From contig NZ_CP066831.1 in assembly GCF_016598615.1 (NCBI RefSeq), forward strand, positions 6,944,001-7,008,000: a stretch of DNA of 64,000 nt. The letters run 5' to 3'. Each line of letters opens with the position of its first letter. Position 1 is the first letter of the stretch. This DNA is from Streptomyces liliifuscus. Lineage in GTDB: Bacteria > Actinomycetota > Actinomycetes > Streptomycetales > Streptomycetaceae. Position numbers and translations under genes: made by a program. Of the stretch, positions 17,654-27,226 are shown piece after piece. The notes below the pieces were generated by a model. It saw nothing but the letters and a program-made list of their open reading frames with translations, was not told the origin of the DNA and ran no database searches.

Positions 17654-19549
17654 ATGACAGAGCCGACGTCAACGACGACAAGGCTGACGGTCGCGCAGGC
17701 ACTGGTGCGGTTCCTCGCCGCCCAGTACACGGAACGCGACGGCGTGCGACGCCGCCTGGTCGACTCCACCTGGGGCATCTTCGGGCACGGCAACGTCGCC
17801 GGGCTCGGGCAGGCGCTCCTGGAGTACGGCGACGACATGCCCTACCACCAGGGCCGCAACGAACAGGCGATGGTCCACGCGGCCGTCGGCTACGCGCGTC
17901 AGTCCGACCGCCTCTCCGTCCAGGCGGTCACGACCTCCGTCGGCCCCGGCGCCACCAACCTCGTCACCGGCGCCGCCCTCGCCACGATCAACCACCTGCC
18001 GGTGCTCCTGCTGCCCGGCGACGTCTTCGCGACCCGCCCCGCCGACCCGGTCCTCCAGCAGCTCGAAGTCCCGTACGCGGGCGATGTGTCGGTCAACGAC
18101 TGTCTGCGCCCCGTCTCGAAGTACTTCGACCGGATCACCCGACCCGAGGCCCTGATCCCGGCCGCACTCCAGGCGATGCGGGTGCTCACCGACCCGGTCG
18201 ACACGGGTGCCGTCACGCTCGCGCTGCCGCAGGACGTGCAGGCCGAAGCCTTCGACTGGCCCGAGGAGTTCTTCGCCGAGCGGGTCTGGACGGTCCGCCG
18301 CCCGGTCGCCGACCCGGAGGAACTGGCCGCCGCCGTCAGGACGATTCGGGACGCCCGGCGCCCCCTGCTCGTCGCGGGCGGCGGGGTCCACCACAGCGAG
18401 GCCGAGGACGCGCTCAAGGAGTTCGCCGACCGCACCCGCATCCCGGTCGCCTCCACACAGGCCGGCAAGGGCTCGCTGAACTGGGACCACCCGGCGGACG
18501 TCGGCGGCGTCGGCCACACCGGCACCGCGACCGCCTGCGAACTCGCCCGCACCGCAGACCTGGTGATCGGCGTCGGCACCCGCTACACCGACTTCACCAC
18601 CGCCTCCGGCACCCTCTTCGCCGCCCAGGGCGTGCGCTTCCTGAACGTCAACATCGCGTCCTTCGACGGCCACAAGCTCTCCGGACAGCCGCTGATCGCG
18701 GACGCCCGCACGGCCCTGGAGTCCCTCACGGAGGCGCTCGCGCTGCACGGCCACCGCGCCGAACCCGCGTACGTCACCGAGTACACGGACGACAAGGAGC
18801 GCTGGGAGTACCGCGTCGACGCCGCCTACGAGGTGGAGGACCCGGACATCCGGCCCACCCAGCCGCAGGTCCTCGGTCTGCTCGACGAGATCGTCACCGG
18901 CGACGACATCCTGATCAACGCGGCCGGTTCCCTCCCCGGCGACCTGCACAAACTCTGGCGCGCCCGCTCCCGCGACCAGTACCACGTCGAGTACGGCTAC
19001 TCCTGCATGGGCTACGAGATCCCGGCCGCCATCGGCGTACGCCTCGCCGCGCCCGACCGTCCCGTCTGGGCGCTGGTCGGCGACGGCACGTACCTGATGA
19101 TGCCGACGGAGATCGTCACCGCCGTCCAGGAGGGCATCGCGATCAAGGTCGTGATCCTGCAGAACCACGGGTACGCGTCCATCGGCGGCCTATCCGAGAC
19201 GGTCGGCGGCGAGCGGTTCGCGACCGCCTACCGCCACCGGTCCGAGGACGGCACGTACACGGGTCGTCCGCTGCCCGTCGACCTGGCCGCCAACGCGGCC
19301 AGCCTGGGCATGCGGGTCCTGCGCGCGAAGACCGTGCGCGACCTGCGGGCCGCTCTCGCCGAGGCGCGGGCCGACGACACTCCCACTTGTGTCTACGTGG
19401 AGACCCAAACGGCAGACACAGTGTCGGGCGCGCCCCCGGCGCAGGCCTGGTGGGATGTTCCTGTGGCCGAGACCGCGACCCGACCGTCGGCGGTCAAGGC
19501 CCGTGAGCTGTACGAACGGCACGTCTCCACCCGGCGCCGCCATCTGTGA
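17654..19549 (+). CDS. iolD: 3D-(3,5/4)-trihydroxycyclohexane-1,2-dione hydrolase
   Basis: 631-residue thiamine-diphosphate enzyme opening the ring of the inositol-derived dione. The three ThDP-enzyme domains are present: N-terminal Pyr domain (GNVAGLGQALLEYGDDMPYHQGRNEQAMVHAAVG region), a central domain, and the C-terminal PP domain with GDGTYLMMPTEI and NHGYASIG binding diphosphate and Mg. The ATG at 17654 is chosen with GCGCAGAGGG upstream. The gene follows the iolB remnant by 71 bp and precedes mmsA by 14 bp. Confidence 0.93.
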   Translation: MTEPTSTTTRLTVAQALVRFLAAQYTERDGVRRRLVDSTWGIFGHGNVAGLGQALLEYGDDMPYHQGRNEQAMVHAAVGYARQSDRLSVQAVTTSVGPGATNLVTGAALATINHLPVLLLPGDVFATRPADPVLQQLEVPYAGDVSVNDCLRPVSKYFDRITRPEALIPAALQAMRVLTDPVDTGAVTLALPQDVQAEAFDWPEEFFAERVWTVRRPVADPEELAAAVRTIRDARRPLLVAGGGVHHSEAEDALKEFADRTRIPVASTQAGKGSLNWDHPADVGGVGHTGTATACELARTADLVIGVGTRYTDFTTASGTLFAAQGVRFLNVNIASFDGHKLSGQPLIADARTALESLTEALALHGHRAEPAYVTEYTDDKERWEYRVDAAYEVEDPDIRPTQPQVLGLLDEIVTGDDILINAAGSLPGDLHKLWRARSRDQYHVEYGYSCMGYEIPAAIGVRLAAPDRPVWALVGDGTYLMMPTEIVTAVQEGIAIKVVILQNHGYASIGGLSETVGGERFATAYRHRSEDGTYTGRPLPVDLAANAASLGMRVLRAKTVRDLRAALAEARADDTPTCVYVETQTADTVSGAPPAQAWWDVPVAETATRPSAVKARELYERHVSTRRRHL

Positions 19550-19563
19550 AGGAGCACTCGGTC

Positions 19564-21066
<1,503 letters not shown>

Positions 21067-21090
21067 TCCGCGACCACTGACCCGCGACCT

Positions 21091-21118
21091 CTGAACGCCC
21101 CGCCAGGGGCGCGTTCAG
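21091..21118 (+). terminator. Hairpin after mmsA
   Basis: CTGAACGC (21091-21098) pairs with GCGTTCAG (21111-21118), with an inner CCC/GGG. A variant of the short dispersed repeat follows. The remaining 210 bp before the next gene holds only Gly/Pro-codon-like repeat sequence and no clear ribosome site. Confidence 0.6.
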
Positions 21119-21329
21119 GGGCGCGGGGCTGTGTCCGATATGCGGCTCCGCCGCGTGGGCGCGACAAGCCCCCACGCGGCCGCAGCCGACCATGAACAGA
21201 ACCGCCCGAACCCTCCCCCGCGTACAGCGGACGCGGTACCCCGCGGGGGTCCCGTACTCCCGTGGGAGGGGTGGGGGTTCAGCCTGGAAGCTGTCTGGGG
21301 CCGACAGGTACGGCCCGTACTGTTGACGC

Positions 21330-23966
21330 ATGGATCTTCGACTGCCCGCACTGCGGCGGCCTCGACGGTGGATCGCCGCCGCGGCCGTCGTCGTGGTGCT
21401 CGCCGGCGCCGGCACGTGGAACGCCGTCGCCTCCGACGGGGCACCCGCCGTACACCGCACCGACCAGCTCATCAGTACGGGCGACGGGGTGAGAATCGAC
21501 ACGTCGTACTTCACCGGCGACGACTCCGGACGCCGGCCCGCCGTCCTCCTCGCGCACGGATTCGGCGGAAGCCAGAAGGACGTACGCACCCAGGCGGAGG
21601 ACCTCGCACGCGACGGGTACGCGGTCCTGACGTGGTCGGCCCGCGGTTTCGGCGGATCCAACGGGAAGATCGGCCTGAACGACCCCAAGGGCGAGGTCGC
21701 CGACGCCTCCAAGCTGATCGACTGGCTGGCCGAGCGCCCCGAGGTCCAGCTCGACAGGACCGGCGACCCGCGCGTCGGCATGGCGGGCGCGTCCTACGGC
21801 GGCGCGGTCTCCCTGCTCACGGCCGGGTACGACGACCGGGTGGACGCCATCGCCCCGGCGATCACCTACTGGAACCTCGCGGACGCGCTGTTCCCGAACG
21901 GCGTCTTCAAGAAGCTGTGGGCGGGCATCTTCATCAACACCGGCGGCGGCTGCGACAAGTTCGAGAAGCAGCTGTGCCAGATGTACGACCGCGTCGCCGA
22001 GTCCGGCACGCCGGACGCGGCGGCGACGAAGCTCTTGGAGGAGCGCAGCCCCGTCGCCGTCGGCGACCGCATCAAGGTGCCCACGCTCCTCATGCAGGGC
22101 CAGACCGACTCGCTCTTCCCGCTCGACCAGGCCGACACAGCGGCGAAGGCGATCAAGGCCAACGGCGCACCGGTGGACGTCGACTGGATCTCCGGCGGCC
22201 ACGACGGCGGCGACATGGAGGTGGACCGGGTCCAGGGGCGCGTGCAGTCCTGGTTCGACCGCTACCTGAAGGACGAGAAGGGCGTCGACACCGGCCCCGC
22301 CTTCCGGGTCACCCGCACCCTCGGCCTGGGCTCCGGCGACGGAGAGCCCCGGCTGGGCAGCGCGACCGAGGACACCTACCCCGGCCTGACGAGCGGTGGG
22401 CGCTCGATCGCCCTGACCGGGCGCGAGCAGCGCTTCGACAACCCGGCGGGCTCCAGCCCGCCCGCCATCTCGGCCCTCCCCGGCCTCGGCGGCGGTGGCC
22501 TGTCCCAGCTGTCCTCGCTCGGAGTCGGGGTGTCCCTCGACTTCCCCGGCCAGTTCGCCTCGTTCGAGTCGGCGCCCCTGCGGGAGGACCTGCAGATCAC
22601 CGGCTCACCGACGGTGACGGTCCACGTGAAGTCGACGAGCGAGGACGCGGTGCTCTTCGCGAAGCTGTACGACGTCGGGCCGGGCGGCGCCCAGCCGGTG
22701 CTGCCCTCGCAGCTGGTCGAGCCCATCCGGGTGGAGGGCGCCAAGGCCGGCAAGGACGTACGGATCACCCTGCCTGCGATCGACCACGAGGTGGACGACG
22801 GTCACCGGCTGCGCCTGGTCCTCGCCTCGACCGACCTCGGCTACGCCTCACCGACGGCCCCGGCGACGTACACCGTCTCCCAGCAGAGCGGTCTGACCGT
22901 GCCCGCGCCGCTCGGCGGGGACACCGCCGCGGCGGCGCTGCCCGCGTGGGTGTGGTGGCTTCCGCTCGCCGGTGCCGGGCTCGCGCTGGCCCTGCTGCTC
23001 GGCGGACGGCGCCGCACGGCGACGCCCGCCCCGGACCCGGCACAGGCCGAAGTCCCGCTCCAGATCACGGACCTGAGCAAGCGGTACGCCAAGTCGGCGG
23101 ACCGCTACGCCGTACGGGACCTCACCTTCCGTGTGGAGAAGGGCCAGGTCCTGGGCCTGCTGGGGCCGAACGGCGCGGGCAAGACCACGACGCTGCGCAT
23201 GCTGATGGGCCTGATCAAGCCGGACGCAGGAGAGATCCGCGTCTTCGGCCATGTGATCCGGCCGGGCGCGCCCGTGCTGTCGCGCGTCGGGGCCTTCGTC
23301 GAGGGAGCGGGCTTCCTGCCGCACCTCTCCGGCCGAGAGAACCTCGAACTGTACTGGCGGGCCACGGGCCGCCCGCCCGAGGACGCGCACCTGGACGAGG
23401 CACTGAAGATCGCCGGGCTCGGCGACGCACTGTCCCGAGCCGTACGGACCTACTCCCAGGGAATGCGCCAGCGCCTCGCCATCGCCCAGGCCATGCTCGG
23501 CCTGCCGGACCTGCTCATCCTCGACGAACCGACCAACGGCCTCGACCCGCCGCAGATCCGCGAGATGCGCGAGGTCATGATCCGCTACGCGGCGGCCGGA
23601 CGCACTGTGATCGTCTCCAGCCACCTCCTCGCCGAGGTCGAGCAGTCCTGCACCCACCTGGTGGTCATGGACCACGGGAAGCTGGTCCAGGCGGGCCCGG
23701 TGAAGGAGATCATCGGCTCGGGCGACACGCTGCTGGTGGGCACGGCCACGCCGACGGACGAGCCCGTCGTCGAGAAGGTCGCCGCGCTGCCCGGTGTGGT
23801 CTCGGCCGTCAGCACCGACGACGGACTCCTGGTCCGGCTCGACGCGGACGGAAGCGCACAGCGCCTGGTCGCCGAGCTCGTACGGATGGACGTACCCGTG
23901 GAGTCCGTGGGTCCCCACCGCCGTCTCGAAGACGCCTTCCTCACCCTGATCGGAGAGTCCGCATGA
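21330..23966 (+). CDS. Fusion of exported alpha/beta hydrolase (CocE/X-Pro type) with an ABC transporter ATPase
   Basis: 878 residues. An N-terminal membrane helix (about 13-30) is followed by an extracytoplasmic alpha/beta-hydrolase with nucleophile S155 in GASYGG, D260 in QGQTDSLFP and H291 in SGGHDGGD. A jelly-roll like that of X-Pro dipeptidyl peptidases occupies about 325-520. A second helix (537-558) leads to a cytoplasmic ABC ATPase: Walker A GPNGAGKTT at 612-620, signature YSQGMRQR, Walker B LLILDEPTNGLDP. The frame is continuous with uniform codon use, so the fusion is real. It is coupled by ATGA overlap to its permease. The ATG at 21330 lacks a Shine-Dalgarno. The substrate is unknown; a peptidase/esterase-linked exporter is possible. 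Confidence 0.9.
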   Translation: MDLRLPALRRPRRWIAAAAVVVVLAGAGTWNAVASDGAPAVHRTDQLISTGDGVRIDTSYFTGDDSGRRPAVLLAHGFGGSQKDVRTQAEDLARDGYAVLTWSARGFGGSNGKIGLNDPKGEVADASKLIDWLAERPEVQLDRTGDPRVGMAGASYGGAVSLLTAGYDDRVDAIAPAITYWNLADALFPNGVFKKLWAGIFINTGGGCDKFEKQLCQMYDRVAESGTPDAAATKLLEERSPVAVGDRIKVPTLLMQGQTDSLFPLDQADTAAKAIKANGAPVDVDWISGGHDGGDMEVDRVQGRVQSWFDRYLKDEKGVDTGPAFRVTRTLGLGSGDGEPRLGSATEDTYPGLTSGGRSIALTGREQRFDNPAGSSPPAISALPGLGGGGLSQLSSLGVGVSLDFPGQFASFESAPLREDLQITGSPTVTVHVKSTSEDAVLFAKLYDVGPGGAQPVLPSQLVEPIRVEGAKAGKDVRITLPAIDHEVDDGHRLRLVLASTDLGYASPTAPATYTVSQQSGLTVPAPLGGDTAAAALPAWVWWLPLAGAGLALALLLGGRRRTATPAPDPAQAEVPLQITDLSKRYAKSADRYAVRDLTFRVEKGQVLGLLGPNGAGKTTTLRMLMGLIKPDAGEIRVFGHVIRPGAPVLSRVGAFVEGAGFLPHLSGRENLELYWRATGRPPEDAHLDEALKIAGLGDALSRAVRTYSQGMRQRLAIAQAMLGLPDLLILDEPTNGLDPPQIREMREVMIRYAAAGRTVIVSSHLLAEVEQSCTHLVVMDHGKLVQAGPVKEIIGSGDTLLVGTATPTDEPVVEKVAALPGVVSAVSTDDGLLVRLDADGSAQRLVAELVRMDVPVESVGPHRRLEDAFLTLIGESA

Positions 23967-24898
23967 GCACGCTGGCCGACCGCGCGGAGGAGCGCGAGGA
24001 GCGCGCCGGGCGCGACGACAAGCGTGCGGGGGCCGGTCGCGGTCGGCCCGTCGAGGTCGCCGACGGCTACCGCGCGGGCCGCACGCTGCCTCTGAGGGTC
24101 GAACTGGTCCGGCAGTTGAAGCGGCGCCGCACGATGGTCATGGGCGGGCTGCTGTTCGCCCTGCCCTTCATCCTGCTGATCGCCTTCCAGGTCGGCGACC
24201 CGGGCGGCGGTGGCAACGGCGCCCAGCGGGTCAACCTGATGGACACCGCGACCGCGTCCGGGGCGAACTTCGCCGCCGTGAACCTCTTCGCCTCCGCGGG
24301 CTTCCTGCTCGTCATCCCGGTGGCGCTGTTCTTCGGGGACACGGTCGCCTCGGAGGCGAGCTGGTCGTCGCTGCGCTATCTGCTCGCGGCGCCCGTGCCC
24401 CGGGCCCGTCTGCTGTGGTCCAAGCTGGCCGTCGCCTTCGGCCTCAGCCTGGCCGCTCTGGTGCTGCTGCCGGTCGTCGCGCTCGCCGTCGGTACGGCGG
24501 CCTACGGCTGGGGGCCGCTGCAGCTTCCCGTCGGCGGGACGCTGCCCACCGGGACCGCCGCCGTGCGTCTGCTGATCGTCGTGGCGTACATCCTCGTGTC
24601 CCAACTGATCACCGCGGCGCTGGCGTTCTGGCTGTCGACCAGGACGGACGCCCCGCTGGGAGCGGTCGGCGGAGCGGTGGGGCTGACCATCATCGGCAAC
24701 GTCCTCGACGAGGTGACGGCGCTCGGCGACTGGCGCCACTTCGTGCCCGCGCACTGGCAGTACGCCTGGCTCGACGCGGTCCAGCCACAGCTCGACTGGA
24801 GCGACATGATCCAGGGGACGTCTCTGTCGCTCACCTATGCGATGGTGCTGTTCGCTCTGGCCTTCCGTGGGTTCGCCCGCAAGGACGTCGTGTCGTAG
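23963..24898 (+). CDS. ABC transporter permease partner of the hydrolase-ATPase fusion
   Basis: 311-residue ABC-2-type membrane protein. After a charged cytoplasmic N-terminus (about 50 residues rich in Glu/Arg), about six hydrophobic segments follow, including MVMGGLLFALPFILLIAF and LLVIPVALFFGDTVASEASW, the latter with the sequence typical of ABC-2 permeases. Its start overlaps the fusion gene's stop by 4 bp, so the products are made together and presumably form one exporter. Confidence 0.88.
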   Translation: MSTLADRAEEREERAGRDDKRAGAGRGRPVEVADGYRAGRTLPLRVELVRQLKRRRTMVMGGLLFALPFILLIAFQVGDPGGGGNGAQRVNLMDTATASGANFAAVNLFASAGFLLVIPVALFFGDTVASEASWSSLRYLLAAPVPRARLLWSKLAVAFGLSLAALVLLPVVALAVGTAAYGWGPLQLPVGGTLPTGTAAVRLLIVVAYILVSQLITAALAFWLSTRTDAPLGAVGGAVGLTIIGNVLDEVTALGDWRHFVPAHWQYAWLDAVQPQLDWSDMIQGTSLSLTYAMVLFALAFRGFARKDVVS

Positions 24899-25089
24899 AC
24901 GGCTGGTGACCTCGTCATAGAGGCCCTTCGGACACCCTCAGGTCTCCGGAGGGTCTCCCACCGGTCTCAACTGCCGTCCGCCGTGGCCGCATTGAGATTC
25001 ATCCGCAACGCCTTGGCCCGCTCCTTCCGGGCGCCTCCGACGTCACAGTCACAGACGTCGACTCAAAGAGGTCACCCGAGGGGGCACGC

Positions 25090-26811
25090 ATGAGGCGCAA
25101 CGGACGGCAGCAGGCACGGTCGGAAGAGCGGGAAGAGCGGGAAGCGCGGGGAAGCCGGGCCGGACACGTTCGGTGGGCTGGGCAGGGATGGCGGCGGCGA
25201 GGGCGTGTGCGTGGTGCGCTTGTCGCCGGGGGTGTGGTCTTCGGGCTTCTGCTCACCGCTTGCAGTGGTGGTGACAGTGGTGAGAGTTCGTACGACCGGG
25301 GTGGCAGCAAGGCCAAGGACGGCAATGGCTTCCCGGCACCCGCTCCCGTTCAGCCGACCGGTCCCTCGGGTACCGACGAGGGCAGCGCCGAGGGGGATCG
25401 GAAGGGTGAACTCCGCGAGAGCGTGCCGCCCGCCGACTACCTCTCCACCTTCGCCCTGGACGTCGACACCGCCTCGTACGGCTATGCGCGCCGCACCCTT
25501 GAGGAGGGCCGCAGGCCCGACCCGTCGACCATCCGCCCCGAGGAGTTCATCAACAGCTTCGGCCAGGACTACGAGCGTCCGGACGGCAACGGCTTCTCGG
25601 TCACGGTGGACGGAGCTCGTACGGCGACCCCTGACGGTTCGGTCCGTGAGGACGACACGTACGACTCGTTCGGTGAGGAGAACCGGGACTGGCGCTTCCT
25701 CCGGGTCGGCCTCGCCACGCGTGAGGCCGAGGACGCCGGTGAACGCCCGCCCGCCGCGCTGACCTTCGTCATCGATGTCTCCGGCTCCATGGCCGAGCCG
25801 GGCCGTCTCGACCTGGTCAAGGATTCTCTGGGAGTGATGACGGAGCGGCTGCGCGACGATGACGCCGTCGCGCTCGTCTCCTTCAGCGACGAGGCCAAGA
25901 CCGTGCTTCCGATGACTCGCCTGGGCGACAATCGGGGGCGGGTCCACGAGGCGATCGACACGCTTGAACCCACGGATTCGACCAACCTCGGCGCGGGGGT
26001 GAGCACCGGTTACCGTACGGCGGTTGACGGTCTGCGCGAGGGTGCCACCAACCGGGTCGTGCTGCTCTCCGACGCCCTCGCCAACACCGGCGACACCGAT
26101 GCCGACTCCATCCTCGACCGGATCGCCGACGCCCGTCGCGAGCACGGGATCACGCTGTTCGGCGTCGGCGTGGGCAGCGACTACGGTGACGCGCTGATGG
26201 AGCGCCTCGCCGACAAGGGCGACGGTCACACGACGTACGTGTCCAATGCCGAGGACGCCCGTACGGTCTTCTGCGACCAGCTTCCGCGGAACATCGAGCT
26301 CACCGCACGTGATGCCAAGGCGCAGGTTTCGTTCGATCCGGAGACCGTCGATCAGTTCCGGCTGATCGGCTATGACAACCGGCAGGTCGCCGACGAGGAC
26401 TTCCGTGACGACCGTGTGGACGGTGGGGAGGTCGGGCCCGGGCATACGGTCACTGCCCTTTACGCGGTGCGGGTCAAGCCGGGGGCGTCGGGGCATGTTG
26501 CCACGGCGACGGTGCGCTGGCTCGACCCCGACTCGCGTATGCCGCGTGAGGAGACGGGGCAGGTCGAGGCGGATTCCCTCGACGGGGGGCTGTGGGGGAC
26601 GGAGACCGCGCGCAGTGGTCTCCAAGTCGCCGCGATAGCCGCGTACTTCGCGGACGTGCTCCGTTCTGGTGGTGAGAGTGGGGGTGCGGTGCCGGTGCCG
26701 CCCTCCTTGGGCGAACTCGCCGACCGGGCGGACGAGTTGGCCTCGACGACGGAGAGCCGGCCGATACGCCAACTGTCCGAGACGATCGACCGGGCCAGTG
26801 CTCTGGGCTAG
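25090..26811 (+). CDS. VWA-domain lipoprotein (YfbK-like)
   Basis: 573 residues. A long basic N-terminus precedes a lipoprotein signal with lipobox LLTAC at about residues 55-58, so it is anchored outside the membrane. A von Willebrand N-terminal region (YLSTFALDVDTASYGYARRTL) precedes the VWA domain, whose MIDAS motif DVSGSM starts at about residue 229, and a YfbK-type C-terminal domain follows. Function is unknown; such proteins bind partners through a metal-dependent site. The ATG follows GAGGGGG. The 190-bp gap upstream holds only a weak hairpin (24934-24954). Confidence 0.88.
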   Translation: MRRNGRQQARSEEREEREARGSRAGHVRWAGQGWRRRGRVRGALVAGGVVFGLLLTACSGGDSGESSYDRGGSKAKDGNGFPAPAPVQPTGPSGTDEGSAEGDRKGELRESVPPADYLSTFALDVDTASYGYARRTLEEGRRPDPSTIRPEEFINSFGQDYERPDGNGFSVTVDGARTATPDGSVREDDTYDSFGEENRDWRFLRVGLATREAEDAGERPPAALTFVIDVSGSMAEPGRLDLVKDSLGVMTERLRDDDAVALVSFSDEAKTVLPMTRLGDNRGRVHEAIDTLEPTDSTNLGAGVSTGYRTAVDGLREGATNRVVLLSDALANTGDTDADSILDRIADARREHGITLFGVGVGSDYGDALMERLADKGDGHTTYVSNAEDARTVFCDQLPRNIELTARDAKAQVSFDPETVDQFRLIGYDNRQVADEDFRDDRVDGGEVGPGHTVTALYAVRVKPGASGHVATATVRWLDPDSRMPREETGQVEADSLDGGLWGTETARSGLQVAAIAAYFADVLRSGGESGGAVPVPPSLGELADRADELASTTESRPIRQLSETIDRASALG

Positions 26812-26848
26812 TTGAGCGTCTGCGTCTGCGGGTGGGGTGTGGCTGGTC

Positions 26849-26867
26849 GCGCAGTTCCCCGCGCCCC
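26849..26867 (-). repeat. Short dispersed repeat before hairpin element copy C
   Basis: GCGCAGTTCCCCGCGCCCC, minus-strand copy, in the same relation to the nested-hairpin element as at 3677-3695. The similarity between the two loci continues for about 200 bp. Confidence 0.75.
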
Positions 26868-26896
26868 TAAAAGCCACGCCTGCCGCCCGTCGTCGT

Positions 26897-26991
26897 GTCG
26901 GGGCCGCGACGGGGCATCCGATCGCAGCTGTGTCATCCCGGGCCGATGGGGGGTGCCCTCGGGAGGTCGTGCTGCGATCGGAAACCCCGAC
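26897..26991. repeat. Dispersed nested-hairpin element, copy C
   Basis: Arms GTCGGGG 26897-26903 with CCCCGAC 26985-26991; CCGATCGCAGC 26918-26928 with GCTGCGATCGG 26971-26981. Same orientation as copy A; the loop is changed and one base longer. Confidence 0.8.
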
Positions 26992-27029
26992 ACGCCCCCT
27001 CCGGCAGGAGGGCGACTGCCGGAGGGTGG

Positions 27030-27219
27030 GGGGAACGGCGCAATCTTGTGGCTTTAGGGGCGCGAGCAACGGCCCAGTCTTTTAGGGGCGCGAGGAACTG
27101 CGCGCTCAGCCCCTACAGCCCCGGCAGCCGACAAACGACCGCAGCCCCCACCCTCCTCAGGGGCGCGGGGAACGGCGCAATCCTTTGGCTTTTAGGGGCG
27201 CGGGGAACTGCGCGACCAG
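27030..27219 (+). repeat. Tandem cluster of short dispersed repeats
   Basis: Five plus-strand variants of GGGGCGCGGGGAAC(T/G)GCGC within 190 bp, separated by linkers such as AATCTTGTGGCTTTA, at the 3' end of the minus-strand GT-C gene. No gene is seen in 26812-27226. Confidence 0.7.
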
Positions 27220-27226
27220 CCCCCAC

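Noticed and set aside
21131..23962. Very long open frame in phase with the ABC permease running through the whole hydrolase-ATPase gene
   Set aside because: It is an Arg/Pro/Gly-rich shadow frame of the 21330-23966 gene; only its last part from 23963 codes for the permease, shown by the ATGA start and domain content.
24934..24954. Hairpin ACCCTC/GAGGGT after the ABC permease as a terminator
   Set aside because: Only six base pairs with a 9-nt loop and no T-tract; too weak to call.
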